The notes: generated from the letters alone by a model not told the origin. A stretch of 64,000 nucleotides of DNA from Bradyrhizobium sp. (GCF_027451485.1 NZ_DAIDJE010000089.1:1-64000), one strand, 5' to 3'. Positions 42,552 through 51,430 are shown, numbered from the stretch's first letter. Numbers and translations are program-made.

Positions 42552-43775
42552 TTAATCCGTAGCGCGGCTCAGGATGCGGACCTCCGAACTCAGCGTCCGG
42601 TGCACGGGACATTTGTCGGCGATTTCCATCAGCCTCTTTCGCTGTTCCGCATCGAGCGGACCTTCCATGGTGATGACCCGCTCGATCTGGTCGAGCATCC
42701 CGGTCCTGGTCTCGCACTCGTCGCAGTCTTCTGCATGAATCTTGCTGTGCCGGAGTGTTACGGTCGTTCGCTCAAGAGGCAGGGACTTGCGGTCGGCATA
42801 AAGGCGCATAGTCATCGACGTGCAGGCGCCAAGGCCCGCCAGCAGCAAGTCGTAGGGTGCAAGACCGGTGTCATCTCCGCCCGAGGCGCGGGGTTCGTCC
42901 GCGAGCAATTGGTGCGGGCCAACCGTGACAGCTTGCTGGAATTTGCCGTTACGGGTCTCCCGCACTACGACCTCGCGATTCGCGTCGCTTTCACCGGAAG
43001 ATTCGTCAGATTTTCTGACATCGAGGTAGCGAGAGGCCCAGGCAACGATGACGTCGGCGACATAGTCGGAATCCCGGCGGTCGCTCAGCAGATGGTCCGC
43101 TCCGGAAAGCGACACGAAGCTCTTGGGATGCTTGGCTGCGACAAAGATGCGTGTCGCGTTATCGATACCGACGGTGTCGTCGGTTGGCGCGTGCATAATG
43201 AGAAGCGCCTTCCGCAGCTTGGTGACGTGCTCCATCAGGTTGTGTTCGGCGATATCGTCGAGGAAGGCGCGCTTGATCGTGAAGGGGCGGCCGGCGAGGG
43301 AAACACCAGCTTCGCCATCTTCTCGAATCTTTTCGACCTCGCCGGCAAACAGTCCGGTGACGTGCGCGGGATCGGATGGTGCGCCGATGGTGACGACCGC
43401 CCTCGCTTCGGCGATCTGATGCGCTGCAGCCAGCACCGCGGCGCCGCCGAGACTGTGGCCGATCAGTAGCGCAGGCGCCGCATAAGCCTCGCGCAGGTGA
43501 TCCGCGGCGCGCACGAGGTCTGCGACATTCGAGGAAAAGGTCGAGTTGGCAAAGTCGCCCTCGCTCGACCCCAGACCCGTGAAATCGAACCGCAGCACGG
43601 CGAGGCCTTTCGCCGCCAGCGCGACCGCAATCCGCTTGGCCGCCAGCACGTCCTTGCCGCAGGTGAAGCAATGAGCAAACAGCGCGTAGGCGCGGACGGG
43701 CCCGTCTGGCGTGTCCAGGGCGGCGGCCAACTGTTGGCCCTCCGAACCCTGAAATTGAAATCGTTCAGTGGGCAT
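42552..43775 (-). CDS. Alpha/beta hydrolase-OsmC fusion protein
   Basis: This 407-residue two-domain protein joins an alpha/beta hydrolase (about 1-255; nucleophile elbow GHSLGG 106-111 with Ser108, TDDTVG acid region, and His in GADHLLSD) to an OsmC/Ohr domain (about 275-407). The OsmC part has ACTSMTMRLYADRK and CPVHRTLS, whose two cysteines form the peroxide-reducing pair in characterised proteins. It may couple ester or lactone hydrolysis with peroxide detoxification. This fusion recurs in many proteobacteria. GGAG lies six bases before the ATG. It is downstream of the MFS gene and probably separately transcribed. Confidence 0.92.
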   Translation of the reverse strand: MPTERFQFQGSEGQQLAAALDTPDGPVRAYALFAHCFTCGKDVLAAKRIAVALAAKGLAVLRFDFTGLGSSEGDFANSTFSSNVADLVRAADHLREAYAAPALLIGHSLGGAAVLAAAHQIAEARAVVTIGAPSDPAHVTGLFAGEVEKIREDGEAGVSLAGRPFTIKRAFLDDIAEHNLMEHVTKLRKALLIMHAPTDDTVGIDNATRIFVAAKHPKSFVSLSGADHLLSDRRDSDYVADVIVAWASRYLDVRKSDESSGESDANREVVVRETRNGKFQQAVTVGPHQLLADEPRASGGDDTGLAPYDLLLAGLGACTSMTMRLYADRKSLPLERTTVTLRHSKIHAEDCDECETRTGMLDQIERVITMEGPLDAEQRKRLMEIADKCPVHRTLSSEVRILSRATD

Positions 43776-43839
43776 GGTCGTCTCCGTGCGTGACGGGCGT
43801 CACCTTGTCTGGGAAGAGGTGATGCCTTGGCAGGCATCT

Positions 43840-45162
43840 CTATTCGTGCCGATGCATCGCCGATTCATGCTTGGTATCTCGCATCGCCCCATAAATGATC
43901 AGCGACAGAAAGATGATACCGGACAAATAATAGTAGAACCATTCTTCATGGCCGAGGGTCTTGAAGTAGAGCGCCACCGCAGGTGCGGTGCCGCCGAAGA
44001 TCGAGACCGTGATCGAATAGGGAATGCCGACGCCGAGTGCGCGAATCTTGGTCGGAAAAAGTTCCGCCTTCACGACGGCATTGATCGACGTATAGCCCGC
44101 AACGAAGATCCAGGCCGCGCAGATCAGAAGGAACGCCATCAGCGGCGATTTGGTGGCCTTCAGCGTCGTCAGGATCGGAATGGTGGCGAGCGTTCCGGCC
44201 AGGCCAAAGAAGATAAGGACCGGTTTGCGGCCGATCCGGTCCGATACGGCTCCGTAGATCGGTTGCAGCAGGGTCGCAAAGACCAGCGAGCCGAAGACCA
44301 CGAGCGTTGTCTGATCCGCGGTCAAGCCGACCGACAGTTTGACAAAGGTCTGCATGTAGGTGGTGAAGGTATAAAAGGCCGCCGTGCCGCCGGCAGTGAG
44401 ACCCACCACCAGCAGAAGCTCGCGCGGGTACTGCAACAGGCCGAGGATCGAGCCGGTCGGCTTGACGGTCTTGCTGGCTTGGACGAAAGCGTCAGTCTCA
44501 TGCAGGCCGCGCCGCATCACCGCGGCAAAAATCGCGAGCAGCGCGCCGATCACGAAAGGGATGCGCCAGCCCCACGCCTTCAGTTGTTCAGGTGTGAGAA
44601 AAACCTTCTGTAACAGCAGGAGAACGATGATGGCGGTAAGCTGGCCGCCGATCAGCGTGACGTATTGGAAGCTCGAATAGAAGCCGCGGTGTTTGGCATC
44701 GGCTACCTCGCTCAGGTAGGTTGCGCTGGCGCCGTATTCACCGCCGAGGCTAAGGCCTTCGATGACGCGCGCCAAAGCGAGGATGGCGGGCGCGGCGAGG
44801 CCGATCGAGGCATAGGTCGGCGTGACCGCGATGATCAGCGAGCCGAAGCACATGCAGACGACCGATAGCGTGAGCGATAACCGCCGGCCGAAATGGTCGG
44901 CGAGATAGCCGAACAGCCATCCTCCGAGGGGGCGCATCAGGAAGGTCGCGGCAAACAGCACAGCGGCATTGAGCTGCTGCACCACCGGATCGCTGTTAGG
45001 GAAGAAGGCTGGTGCGAAATAAAGCGCGAACGCCGTATAGGCGTAAAAATCGTACCACTCGACCAGATTGCCGACTGAGCCGATGAAGATGGCTTTCACC
45101 CGGCGCTCGACATCGCGGGCGTCGAGACGATCGCTGCCCACGCCTATAGCTTGCTCAGTCAC
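43840..45162 (-). CDS. MFS metabolite:proton symporter (MHS family)
   Basis: This 440-residue 12-helix permease resembles ProP/KgtP/ShiA-like metabolite symporters. It has VGNLVEWYDFYAYTAFALYFAP (about 30-51), FLMRPLGGWLFGYLADHFGRR (about 74-94) and LSLGGEYGASATYLSE (about 136-151), all diagnostic of MHS permeases. The ligand is probably a carboxylate or quaternary amine; the specificity is unknown. The GTG start has AGGGGA upstream. It follows the P450/ferredoxin genes on the same strand, 42 bases upstream of its start, so it may import the P450 substrate. Confidence 0.92.
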   Translation of the reverse strand: MTEQAIGVGSDRLDARDVERRVKAIFIGSVGNLVEWYDFYAYTAFALYFAPAFFPNSDPVVQQLNAAVLFAATFLMRPLGGWLFGYLADHFGRRLSLTLSVVCMCFGSLIIAVTPTYASIGLAAPAILALARVIEGLSLGGEYGASATYLSEVADAKHRGFYSSFQYVTLIGGQLTAIIVLLLLQKVFLTPEQLKAWGWRIPFVIGALLAIFAAVMRRGLHETDAFVQASKTVKPTGSILGLLQYPRELLLVVGLTAGGTAAFYTFTTYMQTFVKLSVGLTADQTTLVVFGSLVFATLLQPIYGAVSDRIGRKPVLIFFGLAGTLATIPILTTLKATKSPLMAFLLICAAWIFVAGYTSINAVVKAELFPTKIRALGVGIPYSITVSIFGGTAPAVALYFKTLGHEEWFYYYLSGIIFLSLIIYGAMRDTKHESAMHRHE

Positions 45163-45204
45163 GTCGAGTCCCCTGAAGGATATTCGAAAACGAAGGAAGC
45201 CTGC

Positions 45205-46398
45205 TTAGGCTTTTCCGAACAGCATGGGAAGCTGCCGCGGCCCGCGCACGGTGCCTTCCGACCAGGTGACCTTGCCGGCCGGATCGAGCCTGAAGTCGGG
45301 AATTCGCCTGAGCCATTCCTCGACTGCGACCGTCATTTCCATGCGGGCGAGGTTGGAGCCGATGCAGCGGTGAATCCCGAGGCCAAAGGCGGCGTGCGGG
45401 TTCTGTTTGCGGTCGATCACCACCTTATCGGCATCGGGAAACACGGCCGGGTCGCGGTTGGCGGCGGGAAAGGACAGCAGCAGCATATTGCCGGGCTTGA
45501 CCGGGCAGCCGCCGATCTCTGTCTCCTTCATGACCTCGCGTGCCATCGTCACCGGCGCGTAGGCCCGCAGGAACTCCTCGATGGCGGTAGGCAGTAGCTC
45601 CGGTTCGGCGAGCAGGCGCTCGCGGTCGGCCGGCATTCTTGCCAGGTGCCAGAGCGAGGAGCCGATCGCGCTCCAGGTGGTATCGATGCCGGCGATCAAC
45701 AGCAGCCGCAACGTCCCCTGTACGTGGAGGTCGGACAGCGGCTGGCCATCCTTGTCCCGCGCGTTCATCAGCGTCGTGATCAGATCGTCCGTCGGCGCTT
45801 TCTTGCGGCGTTCGATATGGCCGGCGAAGTAGGCGATCATTTCCTGGACCGCCTTCATCAGGATGGCCTGCTCCTTGATGCCAAGTTCCAGGATTTCGTG
45901 AATCCATTTGATGAACTGGTCGCCGTCGCTTTCCGGAATGCCGAGCATGTGGGCGATTGTGCGAACAGGGATATGACGGCTGTAGCGGGCCGCGGCGTCG
46001 CATCCGCGCTCGTCGATGAAGCCGTCGATCAGTTCGTTGCAGATGGCGCGAACCCGCGGCTCAAGCTTCTTGATCGCATCGGGCGTGAAGGAGGGCAGCA
46101 GCAATTGCTTGGCAGGCTTGTGTTCCGGCGGATCGGAAGTGATCGGCGGCGCCGGAACGGTCTCGGGCCTCACGTCGCGCACGACGACGCGGCGTGAGGA
46201 AAAATGTTCAGTGTCATAGGCGACCTGCTTCACGGCATCGAAGGTGGTGGGCATGTAGCAGCCGAGAAAGCGCTCGGTGTGGACCACCGGGCCTGCTGCA
46301 CGAAGCGTCTCCCAGATCGGATAGGGGTTTTCGGTCCAGCGCGGGTCAGTGTGGTCGAAGTCGTGAACCCAATCGGTAACGGGGGCATGATCGGACAT
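45205..46398 (-). CDS. Cytochrome P450 (class I, soluble) with adjacent ferredoxin
   Basis: This 397-residue P450 has I-helix AGIDTT (236-241), K-helix ExxR (275-278, EFLR) and heme loop FGLGIHRCIG with Cys345. AAGGAG lies eight bases before the ATG; the longer frame extends over the ferredoxin gene and is rejected. A 3Fe-4S ferredoxin gene lies 47 bases upstream on the same strand, and an MFS permease gene lies downstream, forming a likely import-and-oxidise unit. No reductase is adjacent; the reductase at 5.7 kb is one candidate partner. Confidence 0.95.
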   Translation of the reverse strand: MSDHAPVTDWVHDFDHTDPRWTENPYPIWETLRAAGPVVHTERFLGCYMPTTFDAVKQVAYDTEHFSSRRVVVRDVRPETVPAPPITSDPPEHKPAKQLLLPSFTPDAIKKLEPRVRAICNELIDGFIDERGCDAAARYSRHIPVRTIAHMLGIPESDGDQFIKWIHEILELGIKEQAILMKAVQEMIAYFAGHIERRKKAPTDDLITTLMNARDKDGQPLSDLHVQGTLRLLLIAGIDTTWSAIGSSLWHLARMPADRERLLAEPELLPTAIEEFLRAYAPVTMAREVMKETEIGGCPVKPGNMLLLSFPAANRDPAVFPDADKVVIDRKQNPHAAFGLGIHRCIGSNLARMEMTVAVEEWLRRIPDFRLDPAGKVTWSEGTVRGPRQLPMLFGKA

Positions 46399-46445
46399 GA
46401 GACAGCTCCTTGGATCGGGCAAAGGTGAAACGACCGGTGAACGGA

Positions 46446-46655
46446 TTATTCCTCGATCACCTCGATCGCCATTTCGGGACAGTTGGACTGCGCGAGCCAC
46501 GCTTTGTCTTCCAGTCCCGGAGGCACCGAGCCGTCGCCTGCCTCATGGGCATTGCCAAAGCTATCGAGTTCGAAAAGCTCCGGAGCGAGCGATCTGCAGC
46601 GGGCATGCCCCTGACATTTCTCCTGGTCGACGCGAACTCGCAGCTTTCCTGCCAT
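46446..46655 (-). CDS. Small ferredoxin of the P450-associated [3Fe-4S] type
   Basis: This 69-residue electron carrier starts MAGKLRVRVDQEKC. The cluster ligands are C14, C20 and C59 in a CxxHxxC...CP arrangement, with His17 where four-iron ferredoxins have a second Cys. Such variant ferredoxins support bacterial P450s (family knowledge), usually as [3Fe-4S] carriers. GGAGGAG precedes the ATG. It is upstream of the P450 gene on the same strand with a 47-base gap and is presumably its direct partner. The acidic surface is typical. Confidence 0.92.
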   Translation of the reverse strand: MAGKLRVRVDQEKCQGHARCRSLAPELFELDSFGNAHEAGDGSVPPGLEDKAWLAQSNCPEMAIEVIEE

Positions 46656-46760
46656 TCAGGCTCCTCCCACCGCCGGCGCCATTGAAGCCGGCGCACGCGC
46701 TCTTTTCCTGGGGCGATTATAGCGGGCTACGCGCTGTTCACCAGCGCCCTGATGGCAGAT

Positions 46761-48188
46761 TTATCGCGCCGATCCCCTGGGATCGATCGGCGTTGCATGG
46801 CGCATGCCCAGAACGTCTTCCAACACCTTGGCGCCGGCGAAAAGCGCAGCTTCGCCGCGTGACGGCGCGACTATCTGCAGTCCGACCGGCAAGCCGGAAG
46901 CGGTAAACCCGCACGGCAGGGAGAGCGCCGGGCAGCAGACAAGCGTGATGGCATAAACGATGCCAAGCCATTCGACGTAATTGTCGAACTTCTTGCCCGC
47001 GCATTCGCCGACATAGCGATGTTCGATCGGGAAGGGCGGAACGATGGTCGCCGGTGTCAAAAGCAGGTCGTAGTTTTTGAAGAATTCGAGTGTCCGGGTC
47101 GTCATGGCGAGGCGCTGGGCCTCCGCCCGCTCGAGCTGCTCGACCGACAGTTTCAAGCCTTCCTCGATGTTCCAGATCACTTCCGGCTTGAGATATTCGC
47201 GCTTGTTGCGCAACAGCGCGGCCTTGGAGATGGCAAAATCGAAGGCGCGCAGCACATGAAAACATTCATGGGCCTCGCGCAGGTCAGGATGGGCTTCCTC
47301 GACGAGGACGCCGGCCTCGGCGAAACGCGAGGCCGCCTTGCGCGTGATCGCGGCGACCTCGGGATCGACCGGCGTGATGCCGAGATCGGCGGAATAGGCG
47401 ATCCGCTTCGGCTTGTTGCCCGAGCGTGCCGCCGACAGGAACGATGTCGGCAAACGCGGCAGCGACAGCGGATCGGCGGGGTGTTCGCCGCTCATCGCGT
47501 CGAGAAACAGCGCAAGGTCCTCGACGTTGCGCGCCATCGGTCCTTGCACACCGAGGGTGCGATCGATCTTGGCTGCGGGCGTGTGCGGAACGCGGCCGAT
47601 GCTGGGGCGCAGGCCGACGACGCCGCAGAAGCTTGCGGGATTGCGCAGCGAGCCGCCCATGTCGGAGCCGTGCGCAAGCCAGGCCATTCCCGTTGCGAGC
47701 GCAACGGCTGCGCCACCGGAGGAGCCTGCGGCCGACCGCGACAAGTCCCACGGATTGCGCGTCGGTCCAAACACCTCGTTGAAGGTGTTGGCGCCGGCGC
47801 CGAATTCCGGGGTGTTCGACTTGGCGAATACAACGCCGCCGTTACTTTCGATCAAGTCGACAAGAATGTCGGAATTTGCCGGAATGTTGTCCTTGTAGAT
47901 GGGTGAACCCTGCGTGGTGCGCACGCCGGCGACGTTGGTGAGGTCCTTGATCGGAATCGGCAGACCAGCGAGCAGGCCGCGTTCTCCCGGCGGTTTCTGC
48001 ATCAGCGCCTTGGCGTGGCTCCGGGCGCGGTCGAAGCAGAGGATCGGCAGCGCGTTGGTCTTGCGGTCGACCTCGGCGATCCGCTTTTCCAGCGCATCCA
48101 GCAGATCGAGCGGCGTGACCTCGCTGGAATTGAGCTGACCAACGATTGTGCACGCCGTTGATCGAATAAGTGCCTGATCCGATGGCAT
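46761..48188 (-). CDS. Amidase-signature family amidase
   Basis: This 475-residue hydrolase of the amidase-signature family cleaves amides, nitrilase products or carbamates. The Ser-cisSer-Lys triad is complete: K81 in PIPIKD, S156 in AAGSSGG and S180 in MGGSLRNPAS. The overall layout and length are normal. I start at MPSDQALIRS, preceded by GGGGGA. The frame is open for 116 more codons, but those overlap the divergent hydrolase gene and carry no domain. It is divergent from the kynurenine-formamidase-like gene. The substrate is not predictable. Confidence 0.92.
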   Translation of the reverse strand: MPSDQALIRSTACTIVGQLNSSEVTPLDLLDALEKRIAEVDRKTNALPILCFDRARSHAKALMQKPPGERGLLAGLPIPIKDLTNVAGVRTTQGSPIYKDNIPANSDILVDLIESNGGVVFAKSNTPEFGAGANTFNEVFGPTRNPWDLSRSAAGSSGGAAVALATGMAWLAHGSDMGGSLRNPASFCGVVGLRPSIGRVPHTPAAKIDRTLGVQGPMARNVEDLALFLDAMSGEHPADPLSLPRLPTSFLSAARSGNKPKRIAYSADLGITPVDPEVAAITRKAASRFAEAGVLVEEAHPDLREAHECFHVLRAFDFAISKAALLRNKREYLKPEVIWNIEEGLKLSVEQLERAEAQRLAMTTRTLEFFKNYDLLLTPATIVPPFPIEHRYVGECAGKKFDNYVEWLGIVYAITLVCCPALSLPCGFTASGLPVGLQIVAPSRGEAALFAGAKVLEDVLGMRHATPIDPRGSAR

Positions 48189-48290
48189 CGAGTGTTCCCC
48201 CGCGAGTGCGCTTCCTGATGCTGGATTGTGTAACCCTGTAAAACGCCTTACGACAAGCAACAAACGCGAGATGACCTCAGGGGAAAAGAC

Positions 48291-49136
48291 ATGACCTCGC
48301 CGTTCGCCGCGCCGGATTGGCATAAGCTCAGCCAGCAAGCGCTCGACAATGGCCTCAACAACTCCGCGGCCGTGGCCGGCAGTGCCGAGATGGTGGCCGG
48401 CTGGGAGAAGCGCTCGGCGGAGATGCGGGCGCAACATGGCGCCCATCTTGATCTTCCTTACGGTCCGCGCGAGCGCAACCGCATCGATTTCCTGAAAACC
48501 CCGGCGGCAAACGCGCCGACGCTGCTCTTCATTCACGGCGGTTACTGGCAGATGCGATCAAAGGACACGTTTACGATGTTCGCGGCGGCAGCGATGGCGC
48601 ATGGCATCAATGTCGCGCTGATTGGCTATACGCTTGCGCCCGATGCGACGCTGGACCAGATCGTTTCTGAAATCCACGCCGGGATCGATGATCTTGCCGG
48701 GCGTTTGCCGGAACTGGGCGCCGATGCCAGCCGGCTGATCGCCTCCGGCTGGTCCGCCGGCGGCCATTTGACGGCGATGGCGATGCTGAACCCCCACATC
48801 AAGGGCGGCGTCGCGATCAGCGGCATCTATGACCTTGAGCCGATCCGACATTCCTATCTCAACGTCAAGCTGGGGCTGGATGAAGCAATGTCCAGGCGCA
48901 ATTCGCCGCTGTTGCTGACGCACCCCGCCAAGCCGATGGCCCTGACGGTCGGCGGCGCGGAATTGCCGTTGCTGCGCCGGCAGACAGCTGATTTCGCCGG
49001 CTACCGCGTCGCGCACGGATTGCCGGTGATCTACGAGGAAATTCCCGGTGCCAATCATTTCACCATCATGGATGAAATGGCTTCGCCTAACGGGCGGATC
49101 ACCAGGATGATCCGCGAGGTGCTGGAACGGGCGTAG
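48291..49136 (+). CDS. Alpha/beta hydrolase, kynurenine-formamidase-like
   Basis: This 281-residue hydrolase has the oxyanion motif HGGYW (82-86), the form seen in kynurenine formamidases, and the nucleophile elbow GWSAGG (153-158) with Ser155. The C-terminal IPGANHFTIMDEM carries the catalytic His. It would hydrolyse N-formylkynurenine or a small aryl ester or amide. GGG-rich sequence precedes the ATG. It faces the amidase gene 102 bases away, so both may be controlled together. No tryptophan dioxygenase or kynureninase is nearby, so the name describes the family rather than a proven role. Confidence 0.87.
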   Translation: MTSPFAAPDWHKLSQQALDNGLNNSAAVAGSAEMVAGWEKRSAEMRAQHGAHLDLPYGPRERNRIDFLKTPAANAPTLLFIHGGYWQMRSKDTFTMFAAAAMAHGINVALIGYTLAPDATLDQIVSEIHAGIDDLAGRLPELGADASRLIASGWSAGGHLTAMAMLNPHIKGGVAISGIYDLEPIRHSYLNVKLGLDEAMSRRNSPLLLTHPAKPMALTVGGAELPLLRRQTADFAGYRVAHGLPVIYEEIPGANHFTIMDEMASPNGRITRMIREVLERA

Positions 49137-49137
49137 C

Positions 49138-49213
49138 CGTCATTCCGGAGATGCGAAGAGCCGAGAATATCGAGATTCCGCGTCCGGTTCTGCGGACCAT
49201 CCCCGAATGGCAA
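49138..49213. repeat. Degenerate palindromic repeat in a convergent gap
   Basis: CGTCATTCCGGAGATGCG at the left and CCATCCCCGAATGGC at the right are imperfect inverted ends, with GAGAATATCGAGATTC between. This is the form of the GTCATTCCGG palindromes seen at 11 and 12.2 kb, decayed. Confidence 0.45.
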
Positions 49214-49214
49214 T

Positions 49215-49991
49215 CTATCCCCAACCGGCCGCGATGCCGCCGTCGACCGTGAAGATCACGCCCGAAGTATAGGCGGAGCGGTCAGACGCCAGGAATGCCA
49301 TCAGATCGCCGATCTCGCGCGCATGCGCCGGGCGGCCGAGCGGCAGGCCCTTCTGGAACTCCGTGTAGCGGTTCTCGTCGCCGAACTGGTTTTTGGCGCG
49401 GGTCTTCAGAAGCGTGACGTGGCGATCGGTGCCGACCGGACCCGGATTGATGCCGACCACGCGGATGTTGTCGGCAAGGCTCTTGCTGCCGAGGGCGCGC
49501 GTGAACGACATGATCGCCGCGTTGCCGGTCGAGCCGCAGATATAATTGGCGTCAAATTTCTCGCCGGCGACCCCGATATCGTTGACGATCACGCCGCCGC
49601 CGCGCGCTTTCATCCGGGCATAGATAGCGCGGGTGATGTTGATATAGCCGAACACCTTCAGCTCCCAGGCATGGCGCCAAGTGGCTTCGTCGATCTTGTC
49701 GATCGAGCCGCCGGGAATGTCGCCGGCATTGTTGACGAGAATATCGATGTCGGCGGCCTCCTTGACGAGGCGCGAGATGTCTTCCTGCTTTCGCAGGTCC
49801 GTCACGATGGTCGCGGCGTCGATCTGATGTGCCGAGCGCAGACGCTGCGCGAGGGCTTTCAACTGCTCGCCGCTACGGGCCGCCAGCAGCAGGTTGCAGC
49901 CTTCCTCGGCAAAGGCTTCGGCGGCGGCCGCGCCAATGCCCTTCGAGGCGCCGGTGATGAGAACGCGTTTGCCGCGCAGGTGAAGATCCAT
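49215..49991 (-). CDS. Short-chain dehydrogenase/reductase with a degenerate active site
   Basis: This 258-residue Rossmann protein has the cofactor motif GASKGIG (14-20) and NNAG (87-90). The C-terminus AYTSGVIFTVDGGIAAGWG is typical of SDR enzymes. The catalytic region reads VIVNDIGVAGEKFDANYICGSTGNAA: the Tyr150 is present, but the position four after it is Ser154, not Lys, and the usual Ser near 139 is replaced. It may use a different mechanism or only bind nucleotide or ligand. I start at MDLHLRGKRV; the longer frame overlaps the divergent dehydrogenase promoter. Confidence 0.85.
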   Translation of the reverse strand: MDLHLRGKRVLITGASKGIGAAAAEAFAEEGCNLLLAARSGEQLKALAQRLRSAHQIDAATIVTDLRKQEDISRLVKEAADIDILVNNAGDIPGGSIDKIDEATWRHAWELKVFGYINITRAIYARMKARGGGVIVNDIGVAGEKFDANYICGSTGNAAIMSFTRALGSKSLADNIRVVGINPGPVGTDRHVTLLKTRAKNQFGDENRYTEFQKGLPLGRPAHAREIGDLMAFLASDRSAYTSGVIFTVDGGIAAGWG

Positions 49992-50165
49992 GGGGCTGCT
50001 CGCTAACAGGGTGCTTGAAAAACCGAGGAGGTTGTCAATTAGGCCGGCTCGATCGACGCAGTCAATCTTGCACTGCACCTTCACTGTACCGTTGCGCGCG
50101 GCTGAAGTTTGGTCCATTGCAATCCCGTCACACATCGGTCGGCTGACCCTCCAAGGATTTTCTCA

Positions 50166-51245
50166 ATGAGCAGCGGAACAAAGCAATACCGGATCGCGGT
50201 CATTCCCGGCGACGGGATCGGCAAGGAGGTGATGCCGGAGGGATTGCGCGTGATCGAGGCAGCGGCGAAAAAACACGGGGTTGCGGTGCATTTCGATCAT
50301 TTCGATTTCGCCTCCTACGACTATTACGAAAAGCACGGCCAGATGATGCCGGACGACTGGAAGGACAAGATCGGCAAGCACGATGCGATCTATTTCGGCG
50401 CGGTCGGCTGGCCTGCAAAAATCCCCGACCACGTTTCCTTGTGGGGCTCGCTGATCAAATTCCGGCGAGAGTTCGATCAATACGCCAACCTGCGTCCCGT
50501 GCGGCTGATGCCGGGCGTGCCGTCGCCTCTTGCCGGCCGAAAACCCGGTGACATCGATTTCTGGGTGGTACGGGAAAACACCGAAGGCGAATATTCGTCC
50601 GTCGGCGGGCGGATGTTTCCGGACACCGATCGCGAGTTCGTGACCCAGCAAACGGTGATGACGCGCACGGGCGTCGATCGTATCCTGAAATTCGCGTTTG
50701 AGCTCGCGGCCTCGCGGCCAAAGAAGCACCTGACCTCCGCGACGAAATCCAACGGCATATCGATCACCATGCCCTATTGGGACGAGCGCGTGGAGGCGAT
50801 GGCGAAGAACTATCCGAAAGTGAAGTGGGACAAGTTCCACATCGATATTCTGACCGCAAACTTCGTGCTGCATCCCGACTGGTTCGACGTCGTGGTCGGC
50901 TCGAACCTGTTCGGCGACATTCTCTCCGATCTGGGTCCGGCCTGCACCGGCACCATCGGCATCGCGCCGTCAGGCAACATCAATCCGGAAGGCGATTACC
51001 CTTCGGTGTTCGAGCCGGTGCACGGCTCGGCGCCGGACATTGCGGGGCAGGGCATTGCGAACCCGATCGGCATGATCTGGTCGGGCGCGATGATGCTGGA
51101 GCATCTCGGCGAGAAGCAGGCGGCCAGCGCCATCGTGTCCGCGATCGAGCGCACGCTCGGCGAACGGACCTTGCGCACCCGCGATCTCGGCGGCAATGCC
51201 GACACCACGGCGTGCGGCAAGGCGGTCGCGGAGATGGTCGAGTAG
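50166..51245 (+). CDS. Tartrate/D-malate-type dehydrogenase (isocitrate/isopropylmalate dehydrogenase family)
   Basis: This 359-residue NAD-dependent decarboxylating dehydrogenase has GDGIGKEVMPEG (about 15-26), the family N-terminus. RPVRLMPGVPSPL (about 116-128) marks the substrate Arg cluster, and VVVGSNLFGDILSDLGPACTGTIGIAPSGNINPEG (about 246-280) has the metal-binding Asp residues. The RLMPGV sequence, rather than the isopropylmalate form, fits tartrate dehydrogenase/decarboxylase or D-malate dehydrogenase. It is separated from an SDR that diverges from it. Together with the otn genes it suggests growth on plant organic acids. Confidence 0.88.
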   Translation: MSSGTKQYRIAVIPGDGIGKEVMPEGLRVIEAAAKKHGVAVHFDHFDFASYDYYEKHGQMMPDDWKDKIGKHDAIYFGAVGWPAKIPDHVSLWGSLIKFRREFDQYANLRPVRLMPGVPSPLAGRKPGDIDFWVVRENTEGEYSSVGGRMFPDTDREFVTQQTVMTRTGVDRILKFAFELAASRPKKHLTSATKSNGISITMPYWDERVEAMAKNYPKVKWDKFHIDILTANFVLHPDWFDVVVGSNLFGDILSDLGPACTGTIGIAPSGNINPEGDYPSVFEPVHGSAPDIAGQGIANPIGMIWSGAMMLEHLGEKQAASAIVSAIERTLGERTLRTRDLGGNADTTACGKAVAEMVE

Positions 51246-51339
51246 GGTCTGTTTCTCCGGAATATCTCTTCCTGCGCACGCCGGGACCCATGCCGCGCAA
51301 TATTTCGGTAGAAGGGCTCGGATAGCCCCAACGAAACCG

Positions 51340-51430
51340 AGGGCGGTGGTTAGGGCTCCCGGCTCGCGCGGAGCCTGTCATCGGGCGCGCATTCGCGCCA
51401 CCCGTCGGGCTTTGGCCGGGACGACAAAAC
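51340..51430. repeat. Possible dispersed repeat fragment in a convergent gap
   Basis: GAGCCTGTCATCGGGCGCG and GCATTCGCGCCACCCGTCGGG resemble, from memory, a common bradyrhizobial intergenic sequence. No gene is supported between 51246 and 51435. Weak evidence. Confidence 0.35.

Noticed and set aside
46399..46500. Upstream extension of the third P450
   Set aside because: It would overlap the ferredoxin gene; the internal ATG has AAGGAG at eight bases and usual length.
46656..46760. GC-rich inverted sequence GCCGGCG near the ferredoxin start as a terminator
   Set aside because: The repeats are direct copies of a self-complementary hexamer without a T-run.
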